Shown piece by piece: positions 1 to 10,465 of a stretch of DNA of 64,000 nucleotides. The notes beneath the pieces are model-generated. The model saw only the letters and a list, made by a program, of their open reading frames with translations, was not told where the DNA came from and did not search any database. A program made the translations under genes and the position numbers. The DNA lies in assembly GCA_037176885.1 (NCBI GenBank), contig JAWWNJ010000039.1, positions 930,001 to 994,000 of the forward strand. The letters are read 5' to 3'. Numbering within the stretch: the stretch's first letter is position 1; each line of letters begins with the position of its first letter. Source of the stretch: Favolaschia claudopus. Taxonomy: Eukaryota > Basidiomycota > Agaricomycetes > Agaricales > Mycenaceae.

Positions 1-162
1 GACATTCCTCATATCGATTTCTCAGTTACGACAAGACTATACAATTAAAAGTCTGAGGCCTCATGAACGATCACTCTATAACGAACTCCTTTGACGACCT
101 GAAAGCCTAAAAGCGTCAATATACACGAACAAAGCAGAAACAGGACGACTCGAATACATACC

Positions 163-1533
163 TCAGTCAAAATCAAGATATTCAGGAACGCGGGACCCAC
201 AGTCGTCCATAGTGACATGTCCTCCGATCGCTTTGTATTGACAAACGCCTAGACCCCCCAAAGGACCCCAGACATAGCTGGCGATACCACACGAAGACGC
301 AAAGTGACCGAGAGGACGGGACCTCAATATGCTACGCACGTCGTCCTCGGTCAACTCGCATCCAACGTGAATCATCTCGAGACGAGGACACAAAGAATTG
401 TGCTGAGTAAACAAGTAAACTCCTTGCCATACTCCGGCCATATCCGACGTCTCGTAGGAGCGAATATCCAGATGTCGCAGACCAGGAAAATCCGGTAAGA
501 CATTTGCTATAGTGTGTGGCGTCTCTTGTATGACGAGGGAAAGCACCTGAACGGATCCCCAGGCTTGATTGCGGTAACCACGTTTGTCCCCAAGCAGACA
601 TTGAAGCCGATTACCGCTTCCCTCGAACTTCAGCGAAGTCAAGGCGGGTAATTGAAGCGCGGTGACGAAGTAGCAGGATGACAAGTGGCTGCATACAACG
701 TGCAAGTGAGTAACGTTAGGCAACAAACATGGGCCGAACTCCAGGATGGTGCGTGACGGTACGTCCATCGTCCGAAGGTGAATGAGGTGCAAATGAGTGA
801 GACCGACGCAAGATTTAAGACCGTCCATCAAATAGACGGCGTAAATTTCTCCGTCGTGTCCTACGGAATCAAGGACGAGTTTGGTGAGGTTGGTTGGGGT
901 GATTAAACTGCCAAACAGGACGAGGGAATGGACGACGGATAACGAAGACGGCAAGGACAAAGGGAAGACCGGCATAGAGGACGCATGAGCATTTGTCATG
1001 TCTTCGGTGGGATACATGTCCAAGGTAAGGTGTCGGATCGTCGAAGACTGAAACGAAGACAGCCATCGGAAGACTGCCTCGTAATCAACCAATGCTTCGC
1101 AGCAAACAGTCAAATGCACGCATCGAGCGAGGGCGATGTCCAGTGAGTCGCCTAAATCAGCGAAATATTCTCGAACCTCCGATTGAGTGCGATCGAATTC
1201 AGATATATCCAACACAACACGCAGCGGGACAACTCCAGATCGTTCAAGATTCAGCGCTAAATCCGAAGGAGGGGTATTCCCGTCGACCCAAACGAGGTAC
1301 CAAACAGCAGGGTGAGTTATAGCAACTCGACGCCAAGTGCGACAGACCATCTGCAAAACCGCGCGCATCTGTACGTACGCTATCACGTCGACGTCGCATA
1401 ATGCGTTCAACGCGTATGCGAAGAAGTACCCCAAAACGTCGTCCGACACAGGGATACTATTATGCTGGTCGTTGGCAGAGCCCAGAACGTCGTCTGACAC
1501 AGGGTTACTGTTGGGCTGGTCGTTGGCAGACAT
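163..1533 (-). CDS. F-box/LRR-like protein, single exon
   Basis: One uninterrupted 456-residue frame. An F-box-like segment lies around residues 30-80 (pattern ALNALCDVDV, then LQMVCRTWRRVAITHPAVWY, the usual C/S-x-x-W-R...P-x-L/V-W signature). Leucine-rich, LRR-like strands follow (LTHLHLIHL, LPNVTHLHVV, LPALTSLKFEG). In fungi such proteins are thought to be substrate receptors of SCF (Skp1-cullin-F-box) ubiquitin ligases; the substrate cannot be read from sequence. The start is preceded by two near-identical 17-residue repeats, so the extreme N-terminus may be recently expanded. This is the only F-box gene besides those at 10466 and 22389 with an unbroken frame. No intron is needed. Confidence 0.75.
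   Translation of the reverse strand: MSANDQPNSNPVSDDVLGSANDQHNSIPVSDDVLGYFFAYALNALCDVDVIAYVQMRAVLQMVCRTWRRVAITHPAVWYLVWVDGNTPPSDLALNLERSGVVPLRVVLDISEFDRTQSEVREYFADLGDSLDIALARCVHLTVCCEALVDYEAVFRWLSSFQSSTIRHLTLDMYPTEDMTNAHASSMPVFPLSLPSSLSVVHSLVLFGSLITPTNLTKLVLDSVGHDGEIYAVYLMDGLKSCVGLTHLHLIHLRTMDVPSRTILEFGPCLLPNVTHLHVVCSHLSSCYFVTALQLPALTSLKFEGSGNRLQCLLGDKRGYRNQAWGSVQVLSLVIQETPHTIANVLPDFPGLRHLDIRSYETSDMAGVWQGVYLFTQHNSLCPRLEMIHVGCELTEDDVRSILRSRPLGHFASSCGIASYVWGPLGGLGVCQYKAIGGHVTMDDCGSRVPEYLDFD
1436..1533 (-). repeat. 51 bp tandem duplication at the F-box N-terminus
   Basis: Copies at 1436-1486 and 1487-1533 repeat with a 51-base period, encoding two similar 17-residue blocks (SANDQPNSNPVSDDVLG and SANDQHNSIPVSDDVLG). 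The period is a multiple of three, so the frame is kept. The few mismatches suggest a fairly recent in-frame duplication. Confidence 0.85.
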
Positions 1534-1765
1534 GCTAGCAAAAGAGAGTGAGTGTATACCACCTACAGCCAGACATACTTACTGGAAAGGATTGTAGCTT
1601 ATCGAGGGAATCAGCAAAGCAAAAGGCAAGCCGCTTTATGCAGTAACACAAGACAACAAAGTCGTATGTCGCAAATGGAAGGTGCTTGTTAAGAGTAGGA
1701 CATAACAAAAGCGGTAAAGACGATATACGCAAACCAGAAAAGCGAAGCCATGAACTAAGAGGCCG

Positions 1766-3005
1766 CTATTCGAATACTGTAGCGACTGGCTCCATACCAA
1801 ACTTATTCCAAAACGTAGTATGCGTAAAGTGAGCAATAGCTACTCTTTGTCCGTTACTAAAAGCTTCTACTTCGTGCGGTAAAACTCTTCCACGAACCAT
1901 GATAATAGTACCATGAGTGTAAAGCAAACGCATATTCAAACAAGGTATAACCAAATCACCTCCAGTGAAAGGGCCGACGACGACCAACACAGCCCACCCC
2001 AACTTGGGGTCGGACTTATCTGGATGTAAGGGCGTCTGACGATTATACATGAGCTCGCGGCCTTCCATATACAGCGGGTCTTTGGTGCCTAGAACGTCGT
2101 AGAATCGATATCGTTTACTGGCGGCGGCATGAAGCTCCTTGAGTTGAGCGTAGTAAACGGGGTCGACTTCCTCGACGACGCAGTTAACGCGATGGGACAC
2201 GAGACGTAACTGCGCAATCAAATCCAGGCTTGCCACGAAGCCCGTACCCGTTTTGAGCATGTCCCGCGAAGGGACGGGTGTAGAATGCTAAACCACATCT
2301 CAGCACCAGAACAGACAAGTAGTAAAGAGAGAAAAACCTACAGGGTGACCGATGGGCAACCAAGCACGAACCAATTTGAAAAGGCCAGCAATTTGACCAG
2401 GACGAACGTGGTAAGAGCCCTCTTGATCGCGAGTCTTGCCATCCGCTCCAGCTACCAACGATAACTTGCCTTTGAAACCGAGATCGACAAAATCGACGAG
2501 ATTGTTGAGCAGAATATCCTGGGGCAAGTAAGCGTGGCATTCTCAAGAAAGGTAGACTTTCCGCACCGCAGACGCTCTCTTAATGGCACCCGGTAAATGG
2601 ACCACCAACCCAAAACCGTCTGCACTACAAGCAACCCGAGGGACTGCATCCATCCAGACGTAGGATTCGGTAGGCACAGCTTGTCGCGCTCCAGCCACAG
2701 CAGCCATGAAGTCAAACTCGGCTACTACGACTAGACGGAAACCGTATGAGTCTATAAGCTGGAAGCAAAGACCAAATCAGCGAACCTTTATTGCCTCTCG
2801 CGTCGTTGACGAGCTTCTTGATCTCACGACCAAAATCTCTTTCCATCCTCTGCAGATCGGACTCAGATATCGGATCGTCTTCTCTAGCCATCCTAGTCTT
2901 TTTGGAGCGAGGGCACGGAGGACAGGGCGACGGGGAAAGAGACGGAGGGCTGGAACTGACAGAAGTCGTCGACAAGACAGAATTACGAGTAAAGTAGCGT
3001 TTCAT
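1766..3005 (-). pseudogene. TET/JBP-like 2OG-Fe(II) dioxygenase copy, internal TGA
   Basis: Three exons (2786-3005, 2721-2342, 2287-1766) joined by 64 and 54 base GT-AG introns give 374 codons in one frame. The C-terminal domain has the double-stranded beta-helix signature of the fungal 2OGFeDO JBP1/TET oxygenase family: HPDKSDPK (HxD iron ligands), LVVVGPFTGGDLVIP, RGRVLPHEVEAF, and the distal-His region IAHFTHTTFW. Active family members oxidise 5-methylcytosine or thymine in DNA; in basidiomycetes they form large expansions linked to KDZ transposons. A TGA at 2543-2545 falls in a segment otherwise conserved in frame (RKVYLS, stop, ECHAYLPQDILLNN), so this copy should not make full-length protein. 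The start at 3005 (MKRYFTRNSV) is a guess; the reading continues upstream. Confidence 0.8.
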
Positions 3006-3899
3006 AGCAGTGCAAGCAAGATAGTTTTTGAAAGGAAGACGATTTTTGGTGCACGTCGCAGACGAACAAGCTGAAAGAGACTTTGAAACAGAAGCTTGCA
3101 CATATCCAGCATTTAAGACGAGACCGAAAGACGCCGACTTACGTACTCGACAACGATGGGATCGGGAAGAATTAACCAAACAAATAACGCGATCATTGGG
3201 ACGAAATTCAGGCGAAATCTGGTCGACCCCACAATCTTTCTTCCTGTTGACTTCATCGGCCGTTCTGTAGTGCCTGCCCGTCGTTAGTACGTGTTACACA
3301 GAAGACGACACCGGCGGGTCAACTCTTCGTGTTAGCTGCTTACAGTGGACGCGGAGACGACGAACAACGCAGCCCGCATGACTGGATTATATCGCACGAC
3401 TCTGACGAAAGACTCTACCGGCCTCGAGCGACAGCTGATCGTCAGTATGTGTTACACTGAACGCGACTTAGCCAAGGGACTACATATTCTTGTTGCTTAC
3501 AACGAGTTTATGTGGGTTGATCTGTGTCCACTAAATCGGCCCAAATCTACAAGGCTACTCAAACTTAGAAAGAAGAGACTCTTCGAACATCAGAAGCCGA
3601 CATTGTATGAATTTCTTTGTCACTATATGATTTAATCGGGCATTACATCGGGTGTTATATAAAATTGTGTGTTTATTTGTCCACTCAACTTTCGCGTCCC
3701 ATCCCACGTCCTCTTTTGCGACCTCAACTCTCGTTCGCTCTCAAACACGCGTGCGGCAAGCCTCGCAATAAGCACGAAGACTCATATTGCTCAACATCCC
3801 GTCTAACTCAAATCAAGCACGCGTCCTCGTAAGGTAAGACCGTCTACACGTCGATGTCCCGCCGCAAATCAGACCGACATACGGATTATTCAGATCAAC
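3006..3899. other. Intergenic, no convincing gene
   Basis: Only short frames without recognisable domains. A weak imperfect direct repeat is visible between about 3283-3350 and 3441-3505 (both contain GTGTTACAC and, about 40 bases on, a TTGTTGCTTACA-like string). This may be the 5' flank of the dioxygenase copy and of the exonuclease gene at 3900. Confidence 0.5.
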
Positions 3900-4922
3900 A
3901 TGCAAAATACACACCAACTATTCGACCTCGCTGCCTCCACCGTAGTTAATCTAGGCAACGCGCCCAATGTAGTGGTAAGTCACCGCTGCGATTGTGCCCC
4001 ATATTCATATACTTATGGTGCACTTCAGCTTCCATCTTACGAGCTGAAGCTCGCGCTAATCAAAGTGGAAGACGTCGCGACCGCCGACGCGGTGCTACTC
4101 GATATACGCTCTGGAGATGTAATTGGTTTCGATACCGAGTACAGGGTACGCAAACGCATCTTCCACAACACAAAGACTATCTGACGCGTATTAGCATTTC
4201 AAAGGGCCACACGGCCTAACTCTATGTGTTGTTCAAATCGCGACCGAACGCAACGTGTTCGTCTTGGATATGACTCAAATACAACGCAAGTTTGCCTTCA
4301 TATATACAAGAAGCACGATACTAACGCCGACAGCAGAGTGCCCTGCCCAACTTCATCGTATCCTCGTTGACCCTACGATAGCCAAATGTGGGGTCGGCGT
4401 TGAGGCCGACGCCAAAGTCATATGGACGGACTTCGGTATAGAGATGCTCAAGATGGTCGACTTGGGGTGGATGAGCAGATGTGCGTTCCCAATAAATTAT
4501 CGCGTGAAGGCGGGACCGGTGTCGCTGCAGCAATGTGTCGCGGACATGCTCCACCACGATATGTCCAAGGACGATAGAAGAACTAAGTGGGAGTTGGGAT
4601 TGAAAGGCACATCGGAAGCGACTCAGAGGCTGGTACATTGTGCGTTCGTCGATTCGGTTCTTACACGTCAGTTGCTGAATATCGAGTAGACGCTGCGTTA
4701 GACGCTCAAGCTGGTCGCGAAATATATTTCATTCTCGCAGAGGCCATTCAAGTCACCGGCGTCCAAAGACAGACAGTTATACCAGACGACTGGTATTCGT
4801 ACAACTACTCGGCAGGAATGACAACTCGACTCGAACGAAACTTAGACGGAATGCACGAGAAGTGGAGTTTCACGGTGTGCCGCTGGTATAAAGGCAACAT
4901 CATAACTAACTTCTGGCCATGA
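3900..4922 (+). CDS. WRN-type 3'-5' exonuclease domain protein, probably degenerate
   Basis: Exons 3900-3974, 4029-4145 and 4195 onward are joined by canonical introns. The product has the DEDD exonuclease order: motif I GDVIGFDTEYR, then GLTLCVVQIATERNVFVLD, then KCGVGVEADAKVIWTD (motif II Asp), then DAALDAQAGREIY (motif III). In WRN-like DEDDy enzymes a Tyr lies four residues before the last catalytic Asp (YAALDA); here that position is Asp (VDAALDA). Joining motif II to motif III also needs a frame change near 4640-4690 that no ordinary intron explains well. A TACTAAC box at 4320-4326 hints at a further intron near 4290-4340. These genes are common in Agaricomycete accessory DNA; role unknown. 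Domain identity is firm; exact structure and activity are not. Confidence 0.6.
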
Positions 4923-6781
4923 ACAACGCGAATAACTCAAACTATGTACTACGAACGCTTTGTTGCTTTGAATACGCTTTGCATAACGAAATGAAATAAA
5001 CTGCGATCGAAATTTAACAGACGTATAGAGGCCCAGAACAAAATAGGCTATACTTATAACGAAATGCAAGTGGTATGGTAAATAACGGAACTCAAACGCG
5101 ATTCGACCCAATCAAAGTCAAGTCAAAGACATTTCACCCAAAAGTCACATAACACAACTTGTTGGAGGTAGAGCAAAGTCAGACAATACCCGACGGCCGT
5201 TGTAAATTTTCGCGAATGAATTAATCAAAGAAGACGAGCAAGGGGGGCCGGCGAATGCACAGGCTTCTAGAGCGCCACCTACAACGAGGGTGAACACGAA
5301 CACAAAGATTCGCGCTTCACACGCGTGGACTTCGGATTAGAAGGTACGTTACACGCGATTGCGATCGCAACGAACTGAGCAACACCAAAAACCGACGACA
5401 AAATGGCTCGATATACATGTTCAAGAGCTCCAAACGCAGATATTAGAACCGAGTCCAAAACCCCCCCCTAAAATTTCAAGCAACAAGCCAAGAAGCTAGG
5501 AGGGACAGGAAGGAAGCAAATAAAGGAAAAACGTGACGTACGTAAGTCGATCTTCTAGATCAATCAATCCGGCGAACGACTACGCAAGAAAATCAGAAAA
5601 CCTGTGCTTCGATCAAGAATCAAGTTACCCGCAACGTGGCCGGCTACATTGACAATCCGCGAAGAGAAGTAGAAAAAAACATTACATGCTAGTCGTACCA
5701 ACAGTCCAAGAGAAACATTACTCAACTGACTGGCGAGAACCTACACAGTTCAAAGATAATAGAAAGTGCAATAAACACAAGGACAATACGCATAAATCAC
5801 ACGTGAACGAACGATCAAAACCGAAATCCAATTCGAATTGAAGCCACGGGAGAAATATGAAGCCATGGGAGAATACAGCTACATCACGATCAAAAGATCC
5901 GAGACAGAAAAAGGCCAATCAAAGGTGGATCATCGGACGACAGATACTCGCAAAAGACCAACCGGTCAATATTCTGATACTCAACAGAAAGACAAAAAGC
6001 AGGTAAAAGCAATGGCACCAAAGGGAAAGAAAGAGATAGCAGCAACACGAAAGAGCGACGTCATATTAGCTTAATCTGATCCGCCTAATCGGACGTGATG
6101 GGGAACAGAACCCCGATATGGGTAACGGACAAAGGTCACGGAACCGGAGACGGACCGGTGACTAAAAGCCTTCGCCACTACCAAATTTGGTCACCACAAC
6201 GGGAATTAGAAAAAGGCCCAACCGGTTCGCACTGCGTGTTACAAAATCATGTGCGAGCAAACCCGCTGAAGTAGGACTCCAAAATACGGCATGAACAACG
6301 GACAGCCCAGATATGGACTGCGCTAGAGACAAGGAACGAGCAATTACACCCAAAGAAGCAAGACAAGTAAAGTCAACTGAGGTCCGAACACATGGTAAAA
6401 CGCGTTAGATGCTGATGTCCAAGTGAACGCGGCTGAAAAACGCCGAATTCCGAGCCAGCGGTTATGGCAACCAAATCCAATGTGAACATCATGGCACACG
6501 GCACAAGTTAGACCTGCAACGGGCCGCAACGGAACTTGTATCGTCGTTCCAGAGTCACAGCAGGCCAAGGAAAATCACAAAACAACCGGTACGCACTTTA
6601 ACCACAAATGGACAACTTACAGGAATAAACTGGAAACAAATTTTCCTCTAGAACACGCGTAATCGCGAACTCGGCCGATGCGCGGCGCAATGTAAGAGAC
6701 GTAATTTAAAGCGACGCGAATATCGCAGTCACAGTACCAAGGCTCAAGCAGTATCGCCGTATCGCAATCATTGCGGCGCAA
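4923..6781. other. 1.9 kb without a recognisable gene
   Basis: Both strands contain only short frames with no domain. The sequence is A-rich on the plus strand, with homopolymer C (5461-5468) and purine-rich runs. I see no terminal repeats or tRNA-like folds. Confidence 0.5.
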
Positions 6782-7923
6782 ATGTCGGACTCGTCGTCGG
6801 TTCACGAAAGTAAGTGCTCTATATTCGCAGCCGTTGGAATAAAATTTGACGAGTCAAAGCATCGTCCGAAGAAAGCGCAGGCGAAGGTGAGCCAGGGACA
6901 CACAGTGTCGGCCGGCGCCACACCCTACTTTTATTTACGCAAGATAACCGCTGCAGATTCCGAGTTCAGATTCCCTCCCCCTACACAAGAAGAATTAGAG
7001 GGTCGGGTCCGCACGATATTACACGAAAGCGGCGTCGATTGGGATATTCTTGGACCAGGACTCAGGCGACACCAGTCTATTATTCTAGGCTCCACCGTCC
7101 ACGCAGTGATGTTCCGCCCCAGATACCGTCGAGCGGGGGTAGACATCGGTACACCACCAACACACGAATTCTCGATGGCGGATCTCATCCAAACAGAGTT
7201 GAAGTTCACAGAGTCGGCCGAACCAGTGAACAACTACCCAGGATACGCTGGTTTCGTGCGCGTCCGTAGATTCCACAAAGACCACCATTCGATTTACCTG
7301 ATAGTTGTCGCCAACGAAAACGCTGCCACCATTATTTTCAACTTATACTCCACGATGGACATGAACTTCGTTTCTGGCTACGGACTATTCTGCGCTTATC
7401 CCGAACTCACGCTCAACAAACTCTCCTACGTGAACCCATCCGCCCGAGACACCTCTACCGACGGCTCCGATTTCAGGCGACTCGCAGCGAACGTTCGTCG
7501 CAAGGGATTCACGCACAATATCGCGCTCTTCGAACATGTCTTATACCGCAACCACGTCTGTGGTTCGTCGAGATGCTGCCCCAACACACTAAGGTCAATG
7601 CACGACAGCGACTCGTTGTTCGTCTCGTTCGCGTCCACCCTAACGGAATGCGCGGGTCCGACCTTGTACGACGGGATACATACCGTCATCTGGAGCTTGG
7701 GTGGCCCACCCTGCATCGGGGAAGGTTTGGTCAACGGACTGGTGGCTATATCTGTGCCGGTGTATCAACATCAGGTGCGTCGTTCACGAAACAGAGGCTC
7801 AACGATTGGAGGCTCAGAGTTATTCAGATAAGTCCATGCAGGCCGCAGAAATATAGGCCACAACTACGTATCGTTCTGGACGACGTAACCATGTTGAATA
7901 TGACTAGATACAGAAGAGATTGA
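6782..7923 (+). CDS. Hypothetical protein, two exons
   Basis: Exon 6782-7774 (331 codons, phase 0) is followed by a 53-base GT-AG intron (GTGCGT...TATTCAG) and exon 7828-7923 ending in TGA; the joined frame is open (362 residues). I recognise no family. The protein is mixed alpha/beta in appearance, with a central FVRVRRFHKDHHSIYLIVVAN segment, a Cys cluster (CGSSRCC) near residue 262 and a Gly-rich stretch WSLGGPPCIGEG. The intron, the clean frame and the ATG with an acidic/Ser-rich start support a real gene. Similar orphan proteins are common in Agaricomycete expansions. Function unknown. Confidence 0.55.
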
Positions 7924-8112
7924 GTCATGTAAACTCGAAGATCATAAAATATTATATGCTGCTGAGCTCAAGCTGTTTCAAACAAAAGCGTGTAAATCGT
8001 ATACTAATCAAAGCGGATGTGTACGGGAAACTAACAGAAAATTAACACCAACACTAAAGAAACCACACAAAACTAGCACTTATAGGTACTCGACGACGCT
8101 TACAACCAACAA

Positions 8113-9650
8113 TCAAAACAGTATAGTAATATCTTCGCCGTCAAAAAAAGAAACCTCAACACCTCCATCTTCATCCACAGAGTAAGCGCGAGAACACTTG
8201 TAGTCTACCACCGGTTCTTCCACATAGTACGGTCTCTCCGCAGGGCAAAGCAGCATCGCTTTCGTTTTGGGGTCTCCCGTCATGCGCGTAAGGATGTACA
8301 ACACAACGTCGGCGTTCAACGCTTCGCCCACCCAAATCTCACGTAAACGTGGCCAACGCCCAGGCCAGTGGACAGCGATAGCGTGCAAGGACACACTAAG
8401 GAGGGCGACGTTCCTCCGTATGTCAAGACGTTCCACCGAAGGGAACGCCGCTACGAATTCGGAGAGCCCATCGATGGAGTGGTGGCCGAAACGACACGTC
8501 AGGTGTTTGACAGTCGCAGTGAAGGGGGGAACGTTCGCGACGAAACCGTTAAGATGCCCCACGAAACACAAGAACAAGGTATGCAACTTCGGCATGGAAA
8601 TCCACTGCGACATCCAGTGGCAAGACGACCCGCTAGCAACAATCCACCGAAAACTTGTGACGAGCGGCAGAACAACAGCTTTGGGAGGCGGTTGGGGAAC
8701 AGAATAATGGACACATCGTACGTTCTCCATGTGCAGATAAGTGAGGCGAGCGGCTGAACGTAAGACGCCAAGAAACTCGTCCAAACTGAGCCCGAGTTCG
8801 CTGCCCAAGTTGACAAGAGCGAGGGATGAGAGGTTGGCGTACATTTGGGGGCAATCGATGTGAAGATAGTTTTGAACGTGGAGACGAGTCAGGGAAGGGA
8901 ACGCGCCGTTGAACGGAAGGGGGATGAACGCGTGTTGTAACGCGCAGTGTAAGATCGTCTTTGTAGTCGAGAAAGCCGGGTAATATACACTGCATGTGGA
9001 CAAGAACTGGAGCGGCAACCGTGGAAAGAAGGCGCAACATAGCGCGGCTGACAACAGCTTCGGTACTGCGCAGATAAATGTGCGTGCAGCGAGACAAGAA
9101 GTCGACAAGCATTGGGATAATGCGAGTGAGGATGGACACGAGCCGTCCGTTTGACACATGGGCGTGGCGACCTGAATGCGTGAAATCCAGCATAAGGCAA
9201 GTAGAAGCCTCGCCGGACTTGGCTGCAGCCGTCTCGACGAAATGCAGAGGGACGGACGGGTCGACCCAAAGCATAGAATAGAAGACGGAGCTGGAGTTGA
9301 TGATGGAGGTCCACCAAGGACAAACGGTTTTGAGGAGTCCCAGAGCGCGATACCAACGATATCCGAAAATGATAAACCAGTCGGGAACCATGAGAAGAAC
9401 CCGACGAACTAATTCGAGAGGAAGGGAGTTAAAATGGACACCTGTCAAGCGCTGTATTAGTAGAAGACCCATATAATGCTCGAACGCCGGAAAACGAACG
9501 CGTTTTATGGCGAAGCGCAGAGGTAACAAAACGGAGGTACGGCGTGCAGAGCTCCGGCTCGCCTTCAGGAACATGATCGGCAACAGACAAAGCGACGACG
9601 CCGTCGACAAGATGAGTATTGGACGAGCGGATAGGATCTGCTACTGGCAT
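8113..9650 (-). pseudogene. F-box protein, two exons with one frameshift
   Basis: Exon 1 (9650-9500, starts MPVADPIRSS) joins across a 58-base intron (GTTCGT, CTACTAAT branch point, GACAG) to the F-box exon starting at 9441: HFNSLPLELVRRVLLMVP. LRR-like text follows (LTRLHVQNYLHI, LTYLHMENVRCV, VERLDIRRNV). The two exons total 1480 nt, one more than a multiple of three. Similarity-like text changes frame at about 8941-8946 (LDYKDDLTL to ALQHAFIPLPFNG). This indicates a one-base insertion, either a real lesion or a sequence error. If repaired it would be about 490 residues, the same size as its neighbours. It is presumably an SCF substrate receptor by family. Confidence 0.7.
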
Positions 9651-9851
9651 GAGAGCTATGAAAGGACACGCGAAAGAATAGTCAGAAACAAATCAGTATT
9701 TATAACAAACTCGAAAGTCCGTAACGTATACATGCGGACCCAGATCAAGATCGGGGATCTGGGATCTGGTTGACTGGAATAAATCAAATTAGCCGAGTCG
9801 GACGGAAAGAACAAAGTAACGAACGACCGAGGACGAACCTCATCCACTACC

Positions 9852-10442
9852 ATGAACGCGGTATTCCTGAACGCAGAAAGAACGAGCGCACTAAAAACAC
9901 AATTGGACGCCATAAGCTCCGAAGTCGCATGTTGGTGGACGAACGAGGACGATTTCGTGTCTAAATCCAGGGACACTGCAGAGCCCACAGGGTTAGCGTT
10001 TGGATTGATAGTCGGAGAGGCAAGTCTAAAGACACGAACGTGGAAAATCTGTAAACTCACAGCGCAACAACTCGAAACGACAGTATAAGGGAATTTACAA
10101 GCGATACGTCGAAATAGCAGTACCCAAATTCCACTATCCAGACTCAGACGACGCGCAAATGGTAGAACATTACTTCGTACAACAAAAAGACAACCTAGAG
10201 GAATACAAAACGACGGCCACAGTAAGTGACTGTTCCACTCACATAGCGAGGCATAGAGAGACACCCACTGGCAGATGCATTATGACACAAGAGCGGGCTA
10301 TTCGATAAAGTTAAGGCGGGCAGAGCCTGAGCCGAAAGCTCCGCTCGGGAAAATTGCGATTCTAACACTCGGGTTGGACTCAGTCCCAGGGTTCAACGTG
10401 AATAGAGTAGACATCCGAAGTATCATAGAAATGGTAGTCTAA
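9852..10442 (+). pseudogene. Hypothetical protein, frameshifted
   Basis: It begins MNAVFLNAERTSALKTQ and runs to TRTWKI near 10055. The frame must then change by one base to enter QYKGIYKRYVEIAVPKF and continue to 10221. A clean 53-base intron (GTAAGT...TGGCAG) leads to the final exon 10275-10442, ending ...RVDIRSIIEMVV, stop. The coding total (538 nt) is one over a multiple of three, consistent with a single-base insertion near 10057. The segment HYPDSDDAQMVEHYF looks coding. I recognise no family. It lies between two minus-strand F-box genes and points the opposite way. Confidence 0.5.
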
Positions 10443-10465
10443 TACCCTACAAATAACGAGCGTAG

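Noticed and set aside
9656..10264. Minus-strand 202-residue frame beside the F-box gene
   Set aside because: The opposite strand has a better gene model with a splice pair and protein-like exons; this frame has no domain.
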